The translations under genes and the position numbers were made by a program. The notes under the pieces were generated by a model. The model made no database searches. It was not told the origin of the DNA and saw nothing but the letters and a program-made list of their open reading frames with translations. Shown here piece by piece: positions 1-12,289 of a DNA stretch of 64,000 nt. The stretch is from contig JAMJFZ010000699.1 in the NCBI GenBank assembly GCA_026225945.1, forward strand, positions 819,001 through 883,000, written 5' to 3'. This DNA comes from Cricetomys ansorgei. Lineage: Eukaryota > Chordata > Mammalia > Rodentia > Nesomyidae. How positions within the stretch are numbered: the stretch's first letter is position 1; the number at the start of each line of letters is the position of its first letter.

Positions 1-205
1 TATAGTCATCAACTATCTCTGGCTCTTTGGGAGGAGATTCATCTCTCACCCCTCATCAGAGAAGCTTCTTCTTCTTAGAATAGATGGTGATTATGCAACG
101 AGATATGCAATAGAGAGATATGCAACGAGTCACTATATCGAGAATAAGAAACTGAAGACTGACCAGCCCTAAATGGAACAGCCACAGCACAGCTCTTTCC
201 TATTT
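1..205 (+). mobile_element. Rodent L1 non-coding fragment, cut by the window edge
   Basis: The stretch from about 52 to 190 (catcagagaagcttcttctt onward, ending near cagccctaaatgg) is the reverse complement of the block seen at 3700-3840 and resembles the one at 39800-39920. This places it in the same rodent L1/HAL1 3' non-coding family, here in the opposite orientation. A short internal duplication of atgcaacgag lies at 93-102 and 120-129. The left part is outside the window. Confidence 0.55.
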
Positions 206-1335
206 TTGAAGCCCCAAGTTATAATTAAAACCTATACTCTCTGGCTTTGAAAGTGTCCCACAAGATGGCAGAACCTTGCACCTTCTGATGGCACTACTGC
301 CATGGATGGCTTCTCTGTGGGGAATGCTGATCTGCTTCTGGGGGCTCCCATAGCTGGCTCCTTCTAGCCCCTGAGGCCTCAAGGCATTACTGGGCTCTTT
401 CTCTCAAGCTATCGCTCAAGATTCTCATGGTTGTATTTGCTGATGCGAATTCAGGATCCTTTGCTGTCTGGGGTCCTGAATGCTGTTGTTTATCTTCAGG
501 TCTCTTACAGCATGGGGTTCGGAGAGAGTTGAACTATAGCAGGGAAGGAATACAGCAGGATTCTCTCTTTCATTCTGGGAATTCCACTTCTATTACTGCT
601 GACTCCATGCAGCCAAGGCCACTGGTTCTAGGAGACTTGGCTTAGAGTGTCCCAGTGGGCTTCTCATATTGCTCCCTGAATTTTTTCTATTTGGCTCAGA
701 CTTCTTGGTGAGCATGAGGCTCTGCATCACTTATATTTGACACTCTGGTCTCCCTTTTTCTTCTCTAGAGAAAGATCACATTGCCTAGACAGCTGTCTGT
801 GTCCTGAACTTAAAGTGCACACCCACTAACAGAGAACTGAAAGGGAGTCAGGGCCCCCGCCTCTTTCAGAACTGAGTATATCTTAGCTGACTGAAAAGTA
901 CCTCTCTCAAGCAGTTCCCCTCGTTCATTGATTGCCATCATGATTTTCTATAGCAGTAAAAGCCTTTTAGTCGGCATAATGCTAACTTTGAGACTTGTTC
1001 CAGGTCACCTTGGTCATACTTGCGTTGCTTTGGCATGACAGTCCTATTTTTTGCCAGTTCACTACAACTTTTATAATGAAGCTCAATATACTGGGTGGAT
1101 TAGAGAACCACAGACTTAATCTTTCCTGCTTCTGAAAGCCAGAAATCCAGATGTTGTGGAAGAGAGAGAGGAGGAAGGAAGGAGGGTATGTGGAGTAAAT
1201 ATGCACAACGTACAATACATATATGTATAAAAATGTCCTTATGTAATGTACTGTGTACAACTAATATACTCAATGAAAATTTTAAACAAAGAAATGTTGG
1301 CAGGACTGCACTCCTTCTAGAGGCTCTGGGGCTAC
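206..1335. other. No recognised feature
   Basis: I recognise no repeat family and no convincing exon here. The open frames in this interval lack domains and do not sit between plausible splice sites. Near 1150-1190 there is only a short purine-rich GA stretch. Confidence 0.5.
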
Positions 1336-1680
1336 TGTGGTTTAGATATGGTTTGAGTACTCCCCATAAAGGTGCATGTAACTGGTTAGAGGCTTGGTCT
1401 CTAATTTGACAATACTGCAAAGTGCTATGAAACTGTTAAGGGGCGGTAAGTGTAATGTGGTCAGACCACGAGGCCCTCATACTCAGATGGGATTAATGTT
1501 GTTCAGTGGGAACCCAGGTTAGTTTCCATGAACAGAGCAAACATGACCTTTCCCTTTTTCTCTGCTTCCGGCCTCACCATTCTCAGATCCCATGTTAAAT
1601 TATTTGGTCATCAGCCTCTAAATACAGGAGCTAAATAAACCTCTTTTTATGAACTCAGCCTGTATTTCTCTGTGTGTCTG
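1336..1680 (+). mobile_element. ERVL-MaLR LTR (MTE/MLT1-like), solo
   Basis: It begins tgtggtttagatatggtttg, the characteristic start of MST/MTE-type MaLR LTRs. It carries the LTR-internal phrase gggattaatgttg and ends with a polyadenylation region (gctaaataaacctctttt near 1630). No internal retroviral sequence follows. Divergence is high. The exact subfamily is my inference. Confidence 0.6.
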
Positions 1681-1734
1681 TCTTACATGAATCCATATGA
1701 TTATATTTTAGAAGTCACTCAACAATCCAGGGTT

Positions 1735-1847
1735 GTGTCTCCAATCCTAACTTAATTATACATTACCATATAAGGTAATATTCATGGGTTCTAGTACTTA
1801 GTACATAGGCAGATTTTTCAGGTGTTACCATTCAATCTACTACAGAC
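1735..1847 (-). mobile_element. MLT1-type MaLR LTR fragment
   Basis: The phrases aacttaattatacattacc, ataaggtaatattcatgggt and ccattcaatctactaca, in this order, match the antisense of the 5' end of MLT1 LTRs (consensus aaataaggtcacattcacaggttct ... ccattcaacccactaca). It therefore runs on the minus strand. It lies just downstream of the plus-strand MaLR LTR. Confidence 0.6.
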
Positions 1848-2477
1848 TTACAATATCTGCCAGTAGGTCCAGTCATTGGCTACTATGTTGGGAAAAGCTC
1901 TGGTCCCACTTTCTATGCTTAGTATTGTAAGACACAGGCCTAAGGACTTTAGAAACCAAGGCTCTAGCATAACAGTCATGGGTGGTTGGCAGCTGTTAGG
2001 CTGCCAGTTGAATGGACCAGAAGGAAATGTGGCATAGGTACAGTACAGATTAAGACAGGAAGGGAGCACAAAGAATCCACCTTTAAAAGCAGATTATGCC
2101 TAGAAAACAAAGAGGATTCATGAGTTGACCTTTAGCCCCTGAACGCAAGAGAAAATGCAGCATGAGAGTACAATGTGATTGATACAGCAACAGAATAAAG
2201 CACAATTCAAAGCACTACTCCAAAGTTCTGTAGCGATTGAGGCAGTCATAGTCTACAGGGCACAGAAAGCCATGCAACTCTTTGCATATGAAGACAGCGT
2301 TGAACTTTGCCTGCACAGAGTGGTGCCTGTCCCCTACAGGGCTCTTTGCTCCATTTTGTGGACTAGAAAGTAAGGCTCTTGTGGTCTTGTCATTCTCTTT
2401 CCAATTCAGCTACACTGGACCCTCCCCTATATTGTTCATTCTACACCAATAGAAAACCTTCCTGGTATTCTTTAGTT
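1848..2477. other. No recognised feature
   Basis: Unique-looking DNA. The open frames here show no recognisable domain. Confidence 0.4.
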
Positions 2478-2700
2478 TTTAAAATCAAATTTATTTATTG
2501 TAGGTTACATGTGCGTGCGTGTGTGTGTGTGTGTGTATGTGTGTGTGACATTGACATGTCATGGCATTCATGTGGAGGTCAGAGAACAACTTTTGGGGAT
2601 TAGCTCTCTCTTTCTACCATGTGCATTCTGGGGGATCAAAACACATGTTTACCACTCCTATGACAAGCACTTTGCAGACTGAGGATCCCCTGTCTAGTCC
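2478..2700 (-). mobile_element. B2-superfamily SINE (B3A-like)
   Basis: Read on the minus strand, this is a tRNA-derived rodent SINE. The plus strand shows, in order, a T-rich tail, a (TG)n tract, catgtggaggtcagagaaca, ttctaccatgtg, gggggatcaaaa and caagcactttgcagactgag. Those are the tail-to-head landmarks of B3A-type elements. The head is degraded. The tail has expanded into the TG microsatellite. Confidence 0.75.
2510..2548. repeat. (TG)n microsatellite
   Basis: An imperfect TG dinucleotide run with early cg interruptions (gtgcgtgcgtgtgtg) and one ta step. It sits in the tail of the surrounding minus-strand SINE and probably grew from it. Confidence 0.95.
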
Positions 2701-3236
2701 TTGTCAGGCCTTTGATGCCTGTCCACTCCTCCAGATTAGGACTCCGCAAGGTCAAATGGAGCCTTAGTCCTGTTCTAAAAGGACTCTATAGTTCTTGAAT
2801 GTGAAAAGTGGTCCTATTTGCTTTTTGTATGTTGTGAATCACTTAGAAAGTGGTAGTAGTTGTCCACCTTTTCAGCCTACTTTGACTTGGAGCAGCAGCC
2901 TAGGCACTGGCAGAGCCTGGGCTGACCCAGCTGTCAACTCTGCCCACAGCTACTCAGAGCTCCCAGAGCAGAGGGAGCTGAAATTCTTGTGAGGAAACTG
3001 AGGTCCCATTGGGTACTAGCCCTGCCTACCTCGTCTAAACATTTTTATTTAATGTATCCCCTCCCTGTGATCTCCCACACTGGTTCAGCTCTTTGCCTTC
3101 TGGATGATGCTTTCCTTATTCTCCATCTAACTATGTTGTGCACACTGCTCTCTTCTGAGGCAAATGCTTCCCAGTCTAGTTTGGGGCTACCTTGTTCAGA
3201 AAGCCTGTTCAGATTGAATTAGGACTTTAAAAAATA
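2701..3236. other. No recognised feature
   Basis: No repeat family or exon recognised. An open frame at 2989-3222 has no known domain. Confidence 0.4.
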
Positions 3237-3850
3237 TTACTAATTCTTAAGAATTTCAAACAATGTGCTTTTATCATTTTATCCCAGCTCCTCCAAGATA
3301 CACCCTATATCCCTATACCCCCAAGTTTGTGTATTTTTTTAATTTTTCATGTTTTTATTCTATAACTCATCAACTCCAATTTGTGGGCTATTCACTGGAG
3401 ACTGTTCAACCTACTAAGAAACCATACCCTTAAAGAAAACTGGTTTTTCCTCCCCAAGAAGCCATCACTGGTCATAGTTCCTCAGTTAGGAGTGGGGTCT
3501 CATGATTCCCTTCTCCTCCATGCTAGAATACTGATTATCTTGATCTTATGCAGGCAATCACAATTGCTGTGAGTTGATGAGTGCAGCAGTTCTGCCATAT
3601 CTAGAACATGATGTTTTGCTCTGGTCTTCCTCAATGTCTGCTTCTTACAATTTTCCATCCTTTCTTTCTTGAATGGCCCCTGCGCCTTGGAGGGGGTGGT
3701 ACAGATGTCCATTTGTGACTGAGCACTCCACAGTCTCCTATTCTCTGCCCTGTGACCAATTGTGTGTTTCCACATTAACTGCATAAAACCCTTCTCTGAT
3801 GAGATCTGAGAGCTGTGCTGCTCTATAGGCAGAAAGGTAAGGGTTCCCAA
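3237..3850 (-). mobile_element. Rodent L1 3' non-coding fragment
   Basis: The order of landmarks (tattcactggagactgttca, cacccttaaagaaaactgg, gatcttatgcaggcaatcac, gtgagttgatgagtgcagca, ctctgatgagatctgagagc) matches the copy at 39255-39960 and, inverted, the fragment at 1-205. The T-rich left end is the antisense of an L1 3' tail, so the element points to the minus strand. No ORF2 sequence is present. Confidence 0.75.
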
Positions 3851-4250
3851 GGCAGTTTGATATCGTATTAATTCACCTTGCTAAACTGGCCATTATTGCA
3901 CTTCACAGGGTTTCACAACTGGGTAAGACTTGATGACTCTCCACTCCCAGAAGTCTGCTTAGCACCCTCAGGCACTCTGAAAAGTAGTCAGCAGGTGGAA
4001 GCTCTCTCTGGTCAGTATTGACTTGATTTTTCCATGTCCTGTGACCAATATATATGATGTTTTCAGTAATAGGGTATTGTCATGAAGTCCTGGTGGATAA
4101 CTAAAAGAAATTACATTAGCCTGTGTCATTTTCTTTGGGACACTTCTGACTAACAACTCAAGGAGAGGTATCCCATCCTGGCACTGGGCTGTTTATTTGG
4201 CAACTTATGGTTCTGGGAAGAGCATTGTCCCCTGTGTAGGACAACTCCAA
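3851..4250. other. No recognised feature
   Basis: Unique-looking DNA between an L1 fragment and a CA repeat. It may include further diverged L1 sequence, but I cannot support that. Confidence 0.35.
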
Positions 4251-4252
4251 TT

Positions 4253-4253
<1 letters not shown>

Positions 4254-4308
<55 letters not shown>
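4254..4308. repeat. (AC)n microsatellite
   Basis: An uninterrupted AC run of about 27 units. It is likely to be length-polymorphic and could adopt Z-DNA. Confidence 0.98.
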
Positions 4309-4311
<3 letters not shown>

Positions 4312-4901
4312 CTTATAAATAAGTTTCCATATGTCGTTTTCAAACACCCTTAGTGGTAGTTATTCCTCCCCCAAACCCCTCTTCACCTCCCACCCTTCTA
4401 TGCACTTAAAACTCCCTCCTCTTCATATTGCCTGTGTGGAACTGGGTTTTATTGGCTTTGATTCTCTGATAAATTCACTCTTGAAATTATTTAGCCATTG
4501 AAATATTTTTCTGTTTGTGTTGGTTCCTAAAGCCTGAAAAGCTCTCGATGTTGCTTTAGATGTCCTTTAGTTCTTTGTCTAGGGTTGAGGCCCCATGAGG
4601 TTTCCCCTTCCATGTCTAGGACATGGTAGCATGTCTATTTGTGACCTTCTTATTTGCATAGTTGCTATCCTGGGACACTTCTAGTGGCGCCTGAAGTTCC
4701 AGTGGAAACCTACAGCCTTTATAGTCTGAACAACAACAGCAAGAACAAAATCTATGTTCAGGACAATTCCAGCCACTACTAAATGAGAGGAGTTCCCTAG
4801 AGGAGAGTGAGGCAGAGGGACCTTAGCCATACTGTATAAACACTGGCAGATCTATGGGGGACCCTGAACAGTTTATATGCGGCAACAGCAGGGTTCTAGT
4901 T

Positions 4902-4903
<2 letters not shown>
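4309..4903. other. No recognised feature
   Basis: Unique-looking DNA. Phrases such as ctagggttgaggccccatga resemble rodent L1 3' antisense sequence, but the match is too weak to annotate. Confidence 0.35.

Positions 4904-4940
<37 letters not shown>
4904..4940. repeat. (TG)n microsatellite
   Basis: A clean TG run forming the tail of the minus-strand B4 SINE that follows it. A second short TG tract lies at about 4964-4975. Confidence 0.97.
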
Positions 4941-4942
<2 letters not shown>

Positions 4943-5253
4943 ATATGTCTTTGTGTAAATGAATTGTGTGTGTGTGCATGTTGTGGAGGGCAGGTGTTGA
5001 TGGTGGGTGTCATCCTCAATATCTCCACCTTATTTTTTGAGACAAACTCTCTCACTGAACCTGGAACTCGCTGATTTTGTTAGACTGGCTGGCCAGTGAG
5101 CCCCAAGGACCCACTTGTCTATACTTCCTAGTACTGACACTACAGGTGTACAGTGTTTCACCCCACCTTTTATGGGCATACTGAAGATCTGAACTCAGGT
5201 CTTCATGTTTACACAGCAAGACATTTACTGACTGAGCTATCTTCTTGACCCCT
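4904..5253 (-). mobile_element. B4 SINE (B4A-like), near full length
   Basis: On the plus strand the order is (TG)n tail, gtggagggcaggtgttgatg, tttttgagacaaactctctc, actgaacctggaactcgctg, agactggctggccagtgagc, then the tRNA/ID-like head gaactcaggtcttcatg ... actgactgagctatcttc. A B1-like body fused to an ID/tRNA-like head defines B4, here on the minus strand. Confidence 0.85.
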
Positions 5254-6059
5254 GCAGAAGGCCATATTGATGGTATACCATGCCTCCCTTGTGCCAGGGT
5301 TTGTAAAACGTGCCAGGAAGACTTAGTCTGAATTTCACCAAAAGAAAAGTCTCACAGCAACCATTACTGCTCTGGGTAGTGAGCTCAGAAAGCAGTAGTG
5401 AAGGAAAAGTAAAATGAAGTTGAGACCAGGGAGAAATCAGGTGAGGGGCACTACCCAAGTGTTGGATTTTATTCAAGACTGTCTACTTGATGTTACATAA
5501 ACTGAGCCTTGCTACTGGGTGTATGGGAGGAGAAAGGGGAAAGAATTCATCCATGGATTTCTATTTGCTGTCAATGAGGCCTTGTCTCTCTCCCAGGAGG
5601 TACTTGTGAGTGTATCAAAGCAAAGTCCTGCTGTACCCTATACCCCAGTCATGGTGCAAGGTAAAAAGTCTTACTTGCCACGACTTTGGCATATGATGTT
5701 ACCTCCTGAGCCTGTTTTCTCACCTATGACAAGGAGGTGAGTAGTACTTGTTGTGCCTGTTCTAGAACATTCATAATCCAGAGCAATTTGTCTATCCATA
5801 GTTCTTTCATCCTAAGTCCTGACTGGCTGCATTGGCCAAGAGTTAGAACCTCAGGTAGGGCCTACATCCAGGAGACTAATTCTCCTCTTGTACATGTTTA
5901 GTTGAGGCCTTCTTATTTCCAGCCATCTTGGTGCTTTTCCTGAGGGTACCTACTTCAGACTTAGACTTCATGCTCCCACACTTTCCTGGTGCCCAGGTCA
6001 CCTGACAAGGGAAAAGCATTGAGTGTTGATGAAATACGGTGATATCCATGATCATTATG
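5254..6059. other. No recognised feature
   Basis: Unique-looking DNA without support for exons. A short MIR-like phrase occurs around 5715-5760 but is not enough to annotate. Confidence 0.4.
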
Positions 6060-6215
6060 GGGTCCTGGAACTCCTTTCAGTGGAGTCAAGGTAAAGAATT
6101 TCATCTCCTTGTCCTAGATTAGGAATCTAAGATCAGAGAGAGCGAGTGCTTCCAGCTCGCACAGATCACAGGGAGTTGAGCTATGGCCCTAGCCCTTCAC
6201 TTTGCCCTATTTAAT
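6060..6215 (+). mobile_element. MIR SINE fragment
   Basis: The stretch aggaatctaagatcagagag, followed by agatcacagggagttgagct and a pyrimidine-rich end, matches the MIR core and 3' half (gaggctcagagaggttaag ... ggtcacacagctagtaag). It is ancient and strongly diverged. Confidence 0.5.
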
Positions 6216-8284
6216 CATCCACACTCTCCCCTCCAGAACTCCTGCTTTCCCTTTCTTTTGAGTTGAGAACCTTCAGGAAGACTTAGTGCCCTTCCTCCTG
6301 TCCTGTCACATTCACACCAGTGCCACATATTGTTGGGAATGTTAAAAAGTTTATCACAGCACACACACACACAGAGTTTATTTGTAAGTCTGAAATAAAT
6401 GCTTTCATTTTGAATCCCAGAGTCTTTTCAGATAACATAATCCTGTGTGGCCCTGAAGAGGCTCCTGCCTGCTCCTGCCGACTAGGATGAACAAGCCCAG
6501 GTAATTGCCTCTTCTGTGTAAACACCAATTTGCCCAGGGAAATGAACACAGTTGATGTAATCAATTAAAACCCTGAGAGTAGAGGAGCATATACAGGAAA
6601 TAGAAAAGAAATTGAAGCCCTCTGCCCCACTGTGCCTTCCCAAATGCCTGTGTATCTGCCCAGCCAGGTGGCAATCACTTTTCACTTTGAGTCTGACTCT
6701 AATTTGTCAGGAGGCTGAACTGACAAGGTCCCTGAGGACATAGGTCTGTGGCTTCTCAGCAGACATGGGAATAAGGGCTTTTCTGGGAAAGGAGTGTGAA
6801 GGTCTGTGGGCTGCTCCCTTCCTTGTATATATACCCTGTATTAGGCACAGACTCTCGCTGCAAAGAGAGGGGCTGGCCTACAGGCCCACCTGGGCACTCT
6901 TTGCAACTGAACTCATAGGTCAGCTGTGGGTGCTTATGAGAAGCTGCAAAGCAAATTCCAACAGAAGTGCCGTTGTGAAGCCATGCTACCACCAAAGTCA
7001 CCAGAGTTTGGGATAGACCTTGAATCCTGTCTTGCTTTTGGGTCCCCATTTTACAGCACTGTACTCTTTCAGGCAGCATCCCTGCCTCCTGCAGCAGAGA
7101 GAGGCTCAGGCAACTGATGCTGTGTACTATATAATCTGTTCATGGGATTGCAGTTTTGCTTCTGGCAGCTGTGACATACTCCAGGCTTTCTAGCCCTTGG
7201 GGTCTCTGCTTGCTGGGAGCTCAATGTGTCAGGCGTGGCACATGCATACATAGTATGGTGAGAATCTAATTACTGAATCAACCCAGTTGAATAGCCTCAG
7301 TGATTTTCAACACATTCACCTTCAGGTTGGTCTAGGTAATGGGGACCTGAGACTACTATAGGGGCAGAGGTCACGAAAATGGTCATCATGAGATGTCAGG
7401 TGCATCTTTTCTTCTCTTCTTCCTAACCACTACCCCATCTAGGAGTCCTCTGGCATCTCTGTTGCATAGGGCAGTACTGGCTCATCTTTCAGAAGAGAAT
7501 CTACAGGTACTCAACTAAGTGGAAATGCCACCTGCAGCCCAGGAGTCAAGGTTTTAGTTCATGGAACTGGCCACAGAAATTCAGAAAAGTTCCTGAGTAA
7601 CCTCCCAGGGTACAAAATGAGACAGAGAACCCTGACCATGCTCTTAGCCAATGATTGGTATACAGAGATAAGTGCTCTTAGCAATGATTGGTATACAGAG
7701 ATAAGTTTGGCCACAGAGCGGATCGCTCCTATTATTGTTAGGAATAACTGGACTCTTGAAGCCATCTGAGAATTAGAATTTTCATCTAGGAAGCCAAGTC
7801 TCCTAGAAAGCAATGTGTTTTCTTGATGTTTTATCTCTTGGCTCCAAGAGCATATAGAGTGCATCAGATTCCTAGCTGGGATTGCAAAGAGAGGTCTGTC
7901 ATTTCACTTATTGTGTTACTTTTCATGAGGAGACATGAACAAACATCTAGTCAACACAGATAGAGCACCGGTGACACACAGAAGAACTGATTCCACTCAC
8001 TTTAGCTTGGTGAATGAATGAGTTGATTTAGGTTCCTTACAAGATCACAGATGGTCACGAAAGAACTTAAGAACAGCTGTGTCACTGAAAAGCCCATCCC
8101 AACATGGGTGATGACTTCAGAAAGCTGTATCCCTGGATCTCCCTGTACATGTTGCAGACCTCTTTGAAGAGAGTCTCTTCTCTCCATTAATTATTTGCTG
8201 TCTTTAAACCTTGGCTAGATGCCTTGTGACTCTTGTAACTTTCATGATCTTCCTGGCCTTATATGTTTAATTAGCTTTCTGAGT
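6216..8284. other. Unique DNA with one short tandem duplication
   Basis: About 2 kb with no recognised interspersed repeat. The overlapping open frames at 6283-7251 on both strands have no domain I recognise and no consistent coding pattern. The only structured element is the duplication at 7641-7707. Confidence 0.45.
7641..7707. repeat. Two-copy tandem duplication, 34 bp unit
   Basis: Copy 1 (7641-7674) reads ctcttagccaatgattggta and onward. Copy 2 (7675-7707) is the same with one c removed (ttagcaatgattgg). Both continue through tacagagataagt. Near-identity of the copies in otherwise diverged DNA indicates a fairly recent slippage or duplication event. Confidence 0.95.
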
Positions 8285-8470
8285 CTTAAAAAAGTATATT
8301 TCACATGGACAGGGACATATGCCACTGTGTACATGTGGCGGTCAGAGGAAAACTATCCAGAGTTGGTTTTCTCCTTTCATCACATGGGTCTGGGGACTCA
8401 AACTCAGGTCATCCAGCTTAGTGATGGGGTGATGGGCACTTCCATCTGCTGAGTATTTTTCCTGGCACCT
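8285..8470 (-). mobile_element. B2-superfamily SINE (B3A-like)
   Basis: The plus strand carries tgtacatgtggcggtcagag, tttctcctttcatcacatgg, gactcaaactcaggtcatcc and a degraded head with ctgctgagtatttttcctgg. This is the usual tail-to-head order of a minus-strand B3A-type SINE. Confidence 0.7.
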
Positions 8471-10578
8471 GGTTTCCTGAGTCTTCTGAGCCTCCCTCCT
8501 CCCCCGACTAGAAATCCTTTAATGATAAGGAAATATAACTTTCCCAAACTTTCAGGTTTGGAAGCCTATACTGCCTGGAAGGCTGAGATGGTGGAGGACT
8601 GAGGAGACTATCTTACTTTATTTCTCTACTTTCGAACCTGCCAGTGATATGACTTCAATGAGGCCTGTCTTTGACAAAGACAGATCAGATGTCTATAGCC
8701 CCTGCACAGTTTAGTGGCAATTTTGCTGCAGGAGAAGGTCCTTTCATTGATCAAGGCTTTAGCCTCCATGAAAAGTGGCTGAGTCCAGCTCCAGTGGGAC
8801 AAGCATTATGATTGATTAGTACTATCTTGATAGGCCAGCAGGAAGAAGGAGTGAAGGCATGTGTTGAAGGGTCTTGCTGTCATCTGTGGTCAGAATATCC
8901 TGACACAGAAATATGCTCAGAATGGGGTGATGCTTAAAAATCTGAGTAGTTTTGTCAGGCCAAGTTCCATTGGTCCCTAGTGGCCCAAGACATGTTTATT
9001 CTGTGGTGGTGGTAAGTGGGTAATACTAACAGGTGTTTACTGGAAATCTCATTCTTCCAAAAATGTCAGTTGAGTATATGTTTTCATTGCCATGGTAGCA
9101 GTGGCTCTGGTCCTAAATGGCCCACAGACATTAGGTAAGAAATATGACATTTTTGTGCAGGAAAGAAAGGGGAGTTATCATAATAAAATGCCCCTCAATA
9201 TACCCTGTTGTGACTTTTCTGTTCTATAGCAACTAGGTTGAGTCTCTTTTAGAAGTGTAATAGAATCAATATCCTTTGAAGGAAATCATTGGTGTTCTTG
9301 ATTGAAAGACTTTTAATGGTTGCCACTACTGACCCCCGGCTTGGTGTTCTGCAGACGCCAGGCATGTACTCTAGAAAACCCTAAAGGCTCTAGTTACCTT
9401 TAACTGAACAGTTGTACTTAACCATAGAAAGATACTGGAGCTGGTACCTATTGTAGCAAGAAAAGATATTGAGACAATAAAAAGGTATCTATTTTTCTAG
9501 TCAGTCTCTTGGCCTCAAGAATATTATTGGAGTGCTCATTAAATACAGTGGACTGAACACTTTGGTTTATTATTGCCTCTTTGACTTATTATTGTCCCAT
9601 GGCAGCAATAAAAAGGGAGAAAGAGGTATCTATAAACAGAAGATGTAGCTGCAAAGGGAACAGACAAATGATAGAATTTTCAGATTGAAGAGCACAGAAA
9701 ATGTAACCCACATACACCAAGAAGAAGCAAAGCAAACTGTAAGACAGAATCTGAGAAAACTGAGTAATTCGAGGCACTACAACCTCCTGAAAAGCAGGGC
9801 CTGAGGTAGGGCTGAGGACAAGAGCACTGGTTGAGAACGTGCAGCAAGAACAGTGTTCATCTCCCCAATGTCTTCCCTGAACCAGCACAAATACTGTGAT
9901 GGAAGATAGCAGCTTTGCTTACTGGAAAGATGCCCAGTTGAACATACTGCTGTAGCAGCTCAGTGAAAACAGAGCAATAGAAAGCCTCATCATAGACAGT
10001 GAGAAGATCCCTCATCATTCTCCCTTACTTGATTTCCAGAATGCCAGGAGACAGAGCTATACCTCTCTAATCAAAGACGGTAGGACAACTTCGCTGGGGC
10101 ACTGGCCAATCTAAGAAGAAGACCAGCAGAAACTGGCACTTCTAGCCCCTAACAAATTGAGTTCCCACCTGATCACCCTATATTGAAGCCTACTCAATCA
10201 TAAGGCTTCCACTGCACATTAAATTCCTAACAACATCTTACTGCCCATTCTCATTATGAATAGATAGGCAAGAGGTCCTGGTATTTAAGGAAAGCTTTTT
10301 AACTTGACGACAGATGCCAAAACCACCATCTATGCTGCTACCACCAAGACTGATAGCAAACAAAAAGCAAAAAGAAACTCAGTGATAACACAGGGAGCTG
10401 AAGAGAAATTTTAGAAGACTGAAATTAGTATTCTTAGGTGGCAAAAGGAAATGGATTCATCCCTAGGGCCTCCAGGAGGAGCATGGCCCTGTTGGTATGC
10501 TCTGAGACCAATTTTGGACTTCTGGTCTCCAGAACTGTAATATAGTAATTTTCCATAGTTTAGAATACACATGCGTGC
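8471..10578. other. Mostly unrecognised DNA
   Basis: No exon or clear rodent repeat seen. The part from about 9600 to 10570 is purine-rich on the plus strand and leads into an L1M 3' end. It may be diverged L1M 3' UTR, but I see no landmark strong enough to call it. Confidence 0.4.
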
Positions 10579-10579
10579 C

Positions 10580-10611
<32 letters not shown>

Positions 10612-10616
10612 ACACT
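10579..10616. repeat. (CA)n microsatellite
   Basis: A CA run with one caaaca interruption. Confidence 0.95.
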
Positions 10617-10639
10617 CTAATGCCTTTGAGGGGTGTATT

Positions 10640-11015
10640 ATGTCAAAAAAGCTAATTACATGCTGATTCCAGCTATGTGATACTGCAGAAAATGGACGAT
10701 CAATGGTTGCCACGGATTGTAAGGGAAACATGATGGTGAAGAAAACCCAGGGCATTTTAGGGCAGTGAAACTACTCTGATGATACTACAGTGCTGAAAGC
10801 ATTACGTATTTGTCCACATTGTACCGCAGCAAGAAAAAGCTCTTATATGATCTATGGACTTGAGGTGATAATGATATGTCACTGTAAGATGATTGATTAT
10901 AATAAGTACAGAATATTGATAACCTAAGAGGTGGTGCCTATGGAAAAATCTCTCTGCCTTTCAATTTTTCTGTGAGCCTAAAATGTTCTAAAATAAATTT
11001 ATTAAGATAACAAAA
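10640..11015 (+). mobile_element. Ancient L1M 3' UTR and end
   Basis: The order tgattccagctatgtgatac, ggttgccacggattgtaagg, agggcagtgaaactactctg, tatggacttgaggtgataat and ctgtgagcctaaaatgttct, followed by aaataaattta, follows the 3' terminus of L1M-class elements closely. The A-rich tail follows at 11000-11100. Confidence 0.8.
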
Positions 11016-12289
11016 ATAAGATGCTGCAGGGAACAAAGAAACCACAGTTCTACAAAAAAAAGTATATGATAGCAGAAATTAAAAAAAAAAAACCCAGTAA
11101 AATGTTTGGAGATAAAGTTGAGGAAATATCTCAGAAATTCTAGTTGACAAATAGATGGGCCATTAGAGAGAAAGGACACTTATATGAATTCCAACATTTC
11201 AGAAAGAAGCAATTGGGAAAGTGTGTGCAAAATTATTGCAGGGATTATATATAAACACTTCTTGGAACTTAATATAGAAGTTTCCACCTTCTTGGGATCC
11301 ATCAAATGCCAAACAATTAAATTAGAAAGAAATTAACATCATCATGAAATTTTAAAACATTGGAAATTATGAGATTCCCAAAGGCTTCCAAAAGGAGTAT
11401 CAGAGGTCAAATTCCAACGGTCTTGGATAAGGAAGTCTTTAGGCTTTCCAACAGTCCCAGGGGAGTAGTACCCTCACCATTCTTAGGGAAGACAATTTCC
11501 ACTTAAAATTCTATACTTATCCAATTCATCAGTCAGGTTTGAGGGTAGGATAAACACATCTGTACACACACACACACACACACACATACACAAGGCCTCC
11601 AAAATTGTGTGTCATATGTGCTTCATTTCAGAAAGTTAGTTAAATATTATTTTCATCAAAATGAGAACGAAAACTCAGAAAGAGAAAGCCATGTGTAGGA
11701 AATAGGACAAAGGGAAAAAGAGTTCCCAGGGTGATTGCTGTAATTATGTGTTGTGTTTAACCATTCTGAGAGGACACAGAGTCTTTAGAAAGTTTAGGCA
11801 ATGAATAAGTGATAGGTACATTATGAAGAAGGAATCAAAACTGAGGAAATTATTAGCCTTAGGGAAAAATTTTTGTCTGAGGAAAGAGAAATTAAACACA
11901 ATTATAGTGTACTACCTGGCTCTAGTCTGAACTATATTCAAATAGTGACAATGACAGAAATACCAAATCCTGATTTCAGTTAGAAGAAAAAAAAAGCTAC
12001 ATGTTTCTACTGGGAGCTTGGGGTAGAGAAGGAGAACAGTATCTGCGAGTGGTCAGACAGCGTTAGATCCTTATCTTCTCCAGTGTAAAGTTAGACTAGC
12101 TTCCAATGTAGGAAAAGCATCAGTATCAAAGGGCTACATAGAAATATGGCAGCACTGACACAAGCCGAGGCGGAGGAAGATTTCCAAGTGTCTTCCTTTG
12201 TGATGTACAGCTTGGGGATGGGAAGGAGTGGGCAAGAGATGCCATTTTTATTGAACCACTGTGTTCTAGTTGACTTTGGAGCTGTTTAC
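11016..12289. other. AT-rich DNA, not assigned
   Basis: The plus strand is A-rich with several short A runs (for example 11080-11093) and a CA microsatellite. It could be very old LINE sequence, but I cannot assign a family. No exon is supported. Confidence 0.4.
11564..11592. repeat. (AC)n microsatellite
   Basis: Short AC run ending acacatacaca. Confidence 0.9.
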
